Shown: in pieces, positions 59,573 through 64,000 of the stretch
Layout: each line of letters begins with the position of its first letter
Position numbering within the stretch: position 1 is the stretch's first letter
Source: Hyposmocoma kahamanoa
Taxonomy: Eukaryota > Arthropoda > Insecta > Lepidoptera > Cosmopterigidae
Length of the DNA stretch: 64,000 bases
NCBI RefSeq assembly: GCF_003589595.1
Contig: NW_020656077.1
Span: 625,797-689,796, forward strand
Direction of reading: 5' to 3'
The notes under the pieces: generated by a model
Told to the model about the DNA's origin: nothing
Databases searched by the model: none
Seen by the model: the letters and a program-made list of their open reading frames with translations, nothing else
Program-made: the position numbers and the translations under genes

Positions 59573-59710
59573 CTTATCGAGATCTTAACAGGACAATTTG
59601 TTTATGCAAGTGCGGCGCTCTGTATATCTCTATTCGTTCTAACAAATTCCGTCTTTACAAGCTCAGTACAACAAAATGCTGTAACCGCAAGACACCAACT
59701 AGTATGTAAG
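59541..59710 (+). other. candidate noncoding first exon
   Basis: Starts at the Inr above and ends at AAG/GTGAGT (donor 59711). Its ATGs open only very short frames, so it would be a 5' leader. Composition is less AT-rich than the flanks. In context it could start a cv-c/DLC1-like transcript that lacks the SAM domain, or belong to a gene nested in the intron. No transcript evidence is available here. Confidence 0.3.
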
Positions 59711-59859
59711 GTGAGTCCTACAAGCTTTAGACTTATATACCATAATCATAACTTAAATAATTATTCTACTATTTAGACACCGCCTGGTTTGTACACGTTG
59801 TGTTAATTTAATTGTTTAGGTAGCTGCTTTTACAGTCAAAAATGTCTTTACTTCCTACT

Positions 59860-59980
59860 TAGTAGCAGTATATATCCTTGTGAAAGAATTCGTCCATGTA
59901 AGTAACCTTACCTATTTCTGCCGCCAAGCGATAATGTCAACATTATTGTGTTCCGGTTTTGAAAGGTAAGGTGCTGGATG
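59860..59980 (+). repeat. 290-bp A-tailed repeat, copy 15, 3'-truncated
   Basis: TAGTAGCAGTATATATCCTT, GTCCATGTAAGTAACC, then the hairpin ATAATG-TCAA-CATTAT (59931-59946), ending in AAGGTGCTGG. Confidence 0.7.
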
Positions 59981-60689
59981 CTAGGATGACTGTTCAAGGT
60001 GAATAAAATCAAGCTCGACACTTGGGACTTCTGGACCATCCTTATGGTAAACGGCAAAGGGTTCAATTGAAATTTTAAATGTTCAGCTTGATCCTGTAGG
60101 ATTTCGCGACGTTGTTTGTAGGTGTCATGAAATATGCGCGTCGGTTTTAATACACCTATATTTTTATAAATAATGTTATGAGAATATGATAACATAAAAC
60201 ACACCTTTTCCCAATTGGCATAAGATTTTTTATTGAAGTTTGTCGTCCTTTTTACAAATTCCCTCATTGTTTGCAGTTAAAGCGACGGTTCTGATTCGAT
60301 TTTCAAATATTGAACAAATTTCCGATTCCAATATTTGAATGATTGAGGAAAGTGAACGTCTATACACAATATATACATTGTGCAGAACATACACTGACAA
60401 AAGAAATATTACAACCTTTTAAAAACATTTGATATCGGTATGAAAATAATCATTCAAATAGGCTCCTATTTAATATCAACTTAACGCTAAAACATAAAGA
60501 ATAAAATGCATAGACGAAGTGAGTTGAAAACCTCCTTCTTTATTTAAAATTCAAATGTTTCTTAATTACGTTGCTGTGTTTATTAAATTCAAGAGCACAT
60601 GTGTTGTCACTGACCTTGCTCCGCTCGCCTCGATGCCCGCAACCATCTAGTTACAGCGTATAAGGGTCAAACTAAAGTTCATTGGAATG

Positions 60690-60760
60690 GTTGCGAGTTT
60701 TTAATTTTTTAAGTTTGTTAACAATCTCACCTGATGGTAACGGAAATTGCGGACGAGAAA
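60690..60760 (-). repeat. probable LINE 3'-UTR fragment
   Basis: The minus strand reads TTACCATCAGGTGAGATTG followed by an A-rich end, the kind of terminal block seen after the LINE ORF at 16.3 kb (CATCAGGTGACATTG). Confidence 0.4.
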
Positions 60761-60822
60761 TACCTTAGTACCTTTTATCGAATGTACGAGAACCATGGCG
60801 AGCTCTCTGGAGAAATAAAACT

Positions 60823-61197
60823 TTATCCCACTCTCATCTTTCTGCTCGGAATCATGAGCGGCTGGCCTTCGTAGTCACACTTTACAATTTGCCATGCTTC
60901 ATCGCAAACTAATAGGTCTGATGAAACTCCCTTCCATCGCATGTATTCCGTCTCTCTTATGACATGGGGCCCTTCAATTGAGGCGTGAAAATTCACCTTG
61001 TATGCATGTAGGGTGGAGGTAATAGGGCAAGCTAGGTTACTATTATCACTAGGTTCTTTCACGTTTGAATTGCACTTTTCATTTAACATCAGATGGAGTG
61101 AAGTCATCTGCCCGTCAATTATAATAAAAAATATGATCGTTCCATAGATCTCTGAGTGACGTGCAGCTTTTGCGCTGTCTGTTTTGTGAGTGCACAT
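60823..61197 (-). CDS. unassigned 124-codon open frame
   Basis: From the first ATG (61197-61195) the minus frame runs 124 codons with balanced composition and five cysteines (CTHK, CNSN, CPIT, CDEA, CDYE contexts). It includes YMRWKGVSSDLLVCDEAW and ends ...MIPSRKMRVG before TAA. I recognise no domain. An acceptor-like GACGGGCAG precedes an in-frame ATG at 61107, and a donor-like AAG/GTGAAT follows at 60997/60996, so a 111-base exon inside it is also possible. A LINE-type 3' block lies about 60 bp beyond the stop, so it may instead be part of an unrecognised retroelement. Confidence 0.3.
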   Translation of the reverse strand: MCTHKTDSAKAARHSEIYGTIIFFIIIDGQMTSLHLMLNEKCNSNVKEPSDNSNLACPITSTLHAYKVNFHASIEGPHVIRETEYMRWKGVSSDLLVCDEAWQIVKCDYEGQPLMIPSRKMRVG

Positions 61198-61347
61198 ATG
61201 CCGATTTTTGATACCAATATATCGTATTGACACCAAATTGTGTTTAAAACGTAAATTTTCAAATAGATTTCGTTTTTATACTTATACAGTCTAATAATGC
61301 TGTGGGGGCGGATTGTGAGAAAAAACGCCTGGTTGTAAATTGAGCTT

Positions 61348-61357
61348 NNNNNNNNNN
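61348..61357. other. 10-N assembly gap
   Basis: Run of N of fixed length 10; true size unknown. Flanks are ordinary AT-rich DNA with no obvious shared repeat. Confidence 0.95.
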
Positions 61358-61440
61358 ATAATATTAAAAATCACATGGGCGCGAACACGTTTTCGTCCTG
61401 AACAAATGCCATATTGAACTTATATGAAGGCAGAAGAAGG

Positions 61441-61675
61441 ATCATTTGATTTTTAATTCGGGACGTACCTAACCATGTATAAAACATATCATAATTATCT
61501 CGACGTTTCCGACGTATTGCAACGTCCATGGTCTCGAAGGGACTAGGGTGAGGTCCGTCCGCCGTTAGTAAGGTAGGGTCCCTTCAAGACCGTGGACGTT
61601 GCAATACGACCGAAACGTCGAGGTAATTAAATATGTTTTATAAATTACTAAGTCTGCAATTAAAAATCAAATAAT
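61441..61675. mobile_element. 235-bp foldback element
   Basis: The two halves are inverted copies over about 110 bp: ATTTGATTTTTAATT, ATAAAACATAT, CTCGACGTTTC, TATTGCAACGTCCA and AAGGGAC all recur complemented. The centre is GGTGAGGTCCGTCCGCCG. The block CGACGTTTCGGTCGTATTGC is one I know as widespread in Lepidoptera. AGAAGAAGGAT occurs in the left flank (about 61428) and again near 61707. Confidence 0.75.
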
Positions 61676-62004
61676 GTGTGAAAATCGTGAAAGTTTAAAT
61701 CAAAGTAGAAGAAGGATTACTTCCAAAATTTCTTAACATTTTGTATATTACAGAGATGAAATGTTGGTATAATATTACAGAAATCCATTAGTACAGAATA
61801 TTGACTATAAAGTCTCATTATGTACATAGTCGCGACCTTCCAACCTTTGCGTCAGGGTACAATTGAAATATGTCAGAATCGACATGAGTCAAACGGAAGA
61901 CTTTATTGATAGCGTATCATAAGAATTGTATGATGCTTTACAATGTACGGTCTTAACGTTTTCACATTATTATTAAAACTTGTTTCGTATATAATAATAC
62001 AAAA

Positions 62005-62100
62005 AACAAAAAGTTTTTATTGAATTGATATTTAATTATTTTTTGTGAAATTTTTCCACTAGTTTGTTATAATTATTAATACAAAGATCGAACACCCAGA
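62005..62100 (-). repeat. SINE family B, 3' body fragment
   Basis: In minus orientation GTGTTCGATCTTTGTATTAA, AACAAACTAGTGGAAAAATT and AAATATCAATTCAATAAAAA; the tRNA-like head is absent. Confidence 0.7.
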
Positions 62101-63528
62101 AAAAATCCAAAAAAAAAAACAAAAAGTATTGTTCCAAGCTTGTATAAACAAGTACTTAAGTGTACTCCGGCAGAATTGGAACATAATACTTACTTCGCAC
62201 ATTATATATACCTAACATCGACTTAGTACATCTTTGCTCAAACTTTATTTAAAAAAAACCAAATTATACAAAATGCACTTTTTTACACGTGACAAAGTAA
62301 AAGCGGTTGAAAATTTAACAACTCAACATTGATTAAATATAAGTTTGATAAGATAAAAACTTCGTCAACTAATGTTTGCAGAGTTCACAAGATCGCAAAA
62401 TTAACCACGAACCGCTCTAGTAGGAAATTTAATCAAATGAATAAAAAATGATCGACAAATTTTTTCTTTTTTAATTACATCTAAACTTAAAAAGTTAATG
62501 AACCGGCCAATGTTTTGTAAAAACACTGCATTACTTAAGGTTTTTAATAGTGTTTCGCTAATTGTGCCGGCGTATGTAGCGTAGTGACATCTTGGCGATG
62601 TGCCTGGTTAATTAATCTGCATGGTTTGTTCCAAGTGTAGTGTCAATCGTCTTTGTTGAAACTGGGGTGGAAGTTTCAATACTCGGTTCACTCGGTGCAG
62701 TTCAGTATTATGAGGTTGAGTATCTATATAGGGAAAGGAAGAATAGACGAAAAATGAATGATTGCATTGTGCAATGTCGAAATTGAGTATATTTAAGCCT
62801 GTGTTAGAAGGAATAGATGACCAATAAGTACAATAATGAACGCTTCAAAATGGTCGCTTGATTTTAAATCAAACGTTTTAATATTGAAAGTAAAAAACTC
62901 TCATCATACACATTTCACAAAGGAGAAAAACAAATACATTAAGAAACATGAAATGCTTTTCTTATACATTATCATGTATGTTCCTTTATATTTATTCTCA
63001 ATTATTTTGAATAGCCATAACCTATGTACATACATGTACAGCTAGAAGAAAGAAGTTAATTAACTCCTCACATAGACTTATAAAACGAATGCGTAAGCAT
63101 ATATATAATATATAATGTTATTTAGTCCTAGCTACTTAATACTGCCTATAAGAGCCCCAACAATTTGCAATTAATTGGAAAAATGTCTGACCTCAACCTT
63201 GTTCCACGGAATTAGGTTAACATCTGAACGGTGGTTACGTCCAATACCACAGCAACTAGCTAACCACATCTTGTCGGATGGTTAACTACAGTTAATTAGA
63301 GTGTATCACCGCCGCAAACGACGTCGGTGGTTTTGTGGTAGGCTAGAGGCCAGGCTCAGACGTTTGACGTGTCACTTTAATTGAAAACAACCGCCACTAA
63401 AATTAATTTTCACATTTCACTCCTAACACGTGAGACGTTGAAAATATATTTAGCCTGAATGATGAATGTAATTAACAACAACAATATGGTAGACAACTAT
63501 ACCAATTATCGGATCACAAACTTTTTAC

Positions 63529-63770
63529 TATCAGTAGCTCCTTGTGAAAGAGTTCGTCCAGGATAGTACTGTCACCTTTCCTATTTCTGCCGTCAAGCAG
63601 TAATGTCAGCATTTGTTGCTCCGATTTTAAAGGGTGCTGGTGAAATTACAGGCACATAGGACTTGTCAACTTACGTCTCAGGGTGATGGGCGCAGTAATA
63701 GTGCACTGCAACTGTTTTACATACCATCTAGCGCACAATTTATTCCTCCCGTCACTAGATAGTATAAAAC
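63529..63770 (+). repeat. 290-bp A-tailed repeat, copy 16
   Basis: ATCAGTAGCTCCTTGTGAAAG start, GTCAACTTACGTCTCAGGGT core and CCGTCACTAGATAGTATAAAA end, with a deletion of the AGATCTTTGCGATTTAAAG part. Confidence 0.8.
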
Positions 63771-63792
63771 AACATTAGGAAATTCCCTGTTA

Positions 63793-63952
63793 TTGAACAA
63801 CGGAGTTCCCTCTGGGGCACTACCCAGAATAACCAGACCAATAGCAATTTAGAAAAGTTTTTTTTAAATAGGTCCTACCGAGAATCTAACTCGGGATTCC
63901 TCCGGGAACCCTCCTCATCCACGCGCCGACAGTGCAAGCCGTTGAGCGTCAA
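63793..63952 (-). repeat. tRNA-derived SINE, family C
   Basis: AATTTAGAAAAGTTTTTTTT, GGTCCTACCGAGAATCTAAC and GCAAGCCGTTGAGCGTC; 3' neighbour of a 290-bp repeat copy. Confidence 0.6.
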
Positions 63953-64000
63953 AATTACGCGCTATATAAGAGAACGCAGAATTTTTTGTAGAGCTACTTA

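Larger units (their letters stand above)
52712..64000 (+). other. presumed intron 2 of the cv-c/DLC1-like gene (runs off the window)
   Basis: Begins at GTGAGT. No continuation of the SAM domain was recognised before the window end. Unlabelled stretches (about 52973-54285, 54476-57075, 57396-58119, 61676-62004, 62101-63528) are AT-rich and I see no gene in them. A GC-rich patch at 54050-54150 is unassigned. Confidence 0.5.

Noticed and set aside
1..64000. CRISPR array, operon or integrated virus
   Set aside because: No regularly spaced direct repeats with unique spacers, no operon-like gene packing and no recognisable viral protein set; the repeats present are dispersed transposable elements.

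Overview
This is an AT-rich, intron- and repeat-dominated piece of an animal genome, most likely a moth or butterfly (Lepidoptera). The call rests on two things: tRNA-headed SINEs, RTE-type and jockey/CR1-type LINE tails, and the 'aaccgacttcaaaa' repeat, all of which I recognise from memory as common in lepidopteran DNA; and one conserved exon of the DLC1/STARD13 (Drosophila crossveinless-c) RhoGAP family. Most of the open frames of 60-137 codons on both strands look like chance or repeat-derived frames, so almost none are annotated as genes.

The gene. The plus strand carries the 5' end of a cv-c/DLC1-like gene. A short first coding exon (47869-47905) ends in phase 1 at a GTATGT donor. An internal 72-base exon (52640-52711) enters and leaves in phase 1 and encodes the start of the SAM domain (EACKWLRAAGFPQYAQMYE). 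The intron between them is 4.7 kb. I did not find the rest of the SAM domain, the RhoGAP domain or the START domain before 64000, so they should lie downstream. A second possible first exon (41391-41409) also ends in phase 1 and could be an alternative start of the same gene. A possible downstream promoter (Inr plus DPE) with a noncoding exon lies at 59541-59710.

Layout. 1-2.4 kb: possible terminal exon of an upstream gene, then two SINEs. 2.4-12 kb: GC-rich terminal-inverted-repeat (TIR) element, LINE fragments, a weak exon candidate near 6.8 kb and a decayed 240-codon frame at 11.2-11.9 kb. 12-24.3 kb: RTE and jockey-type LINE remnants, a pentanucleotide satellite with an assembly gap, a SINE cluster, a CpG-rich TIR element, a long hairpin and a SINE split by an 882-bp TIR element. 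24-41 kb: mostly featureless AT-rich DNA with two homologous LINE tails, a nested TTAA MITE and a TTA-flanked MITE. 41-53 kb: cv-c start exons and SAM exon, plus a 744-bp PIF/Harbinger-like element inside intron 1. 53-64 kb: intron or flanking DNA with repeats, one unassigned minus-strand frame, a foldback element and a second gap.

The dominant repeat is a family of about 290 bp with an A-rich 3' end and a constant 5' start; at least 16 copies and fragments are present. It has a conserved hairpin that shows paired substitutions between copies. I found no CRISPR array, operon, rRNA or genuine tRNA gene, and no evidence of a new multi-gene system. The points of interest are the alternative promoters of the RhoGAP gene and the uncatalogued transposable elements.
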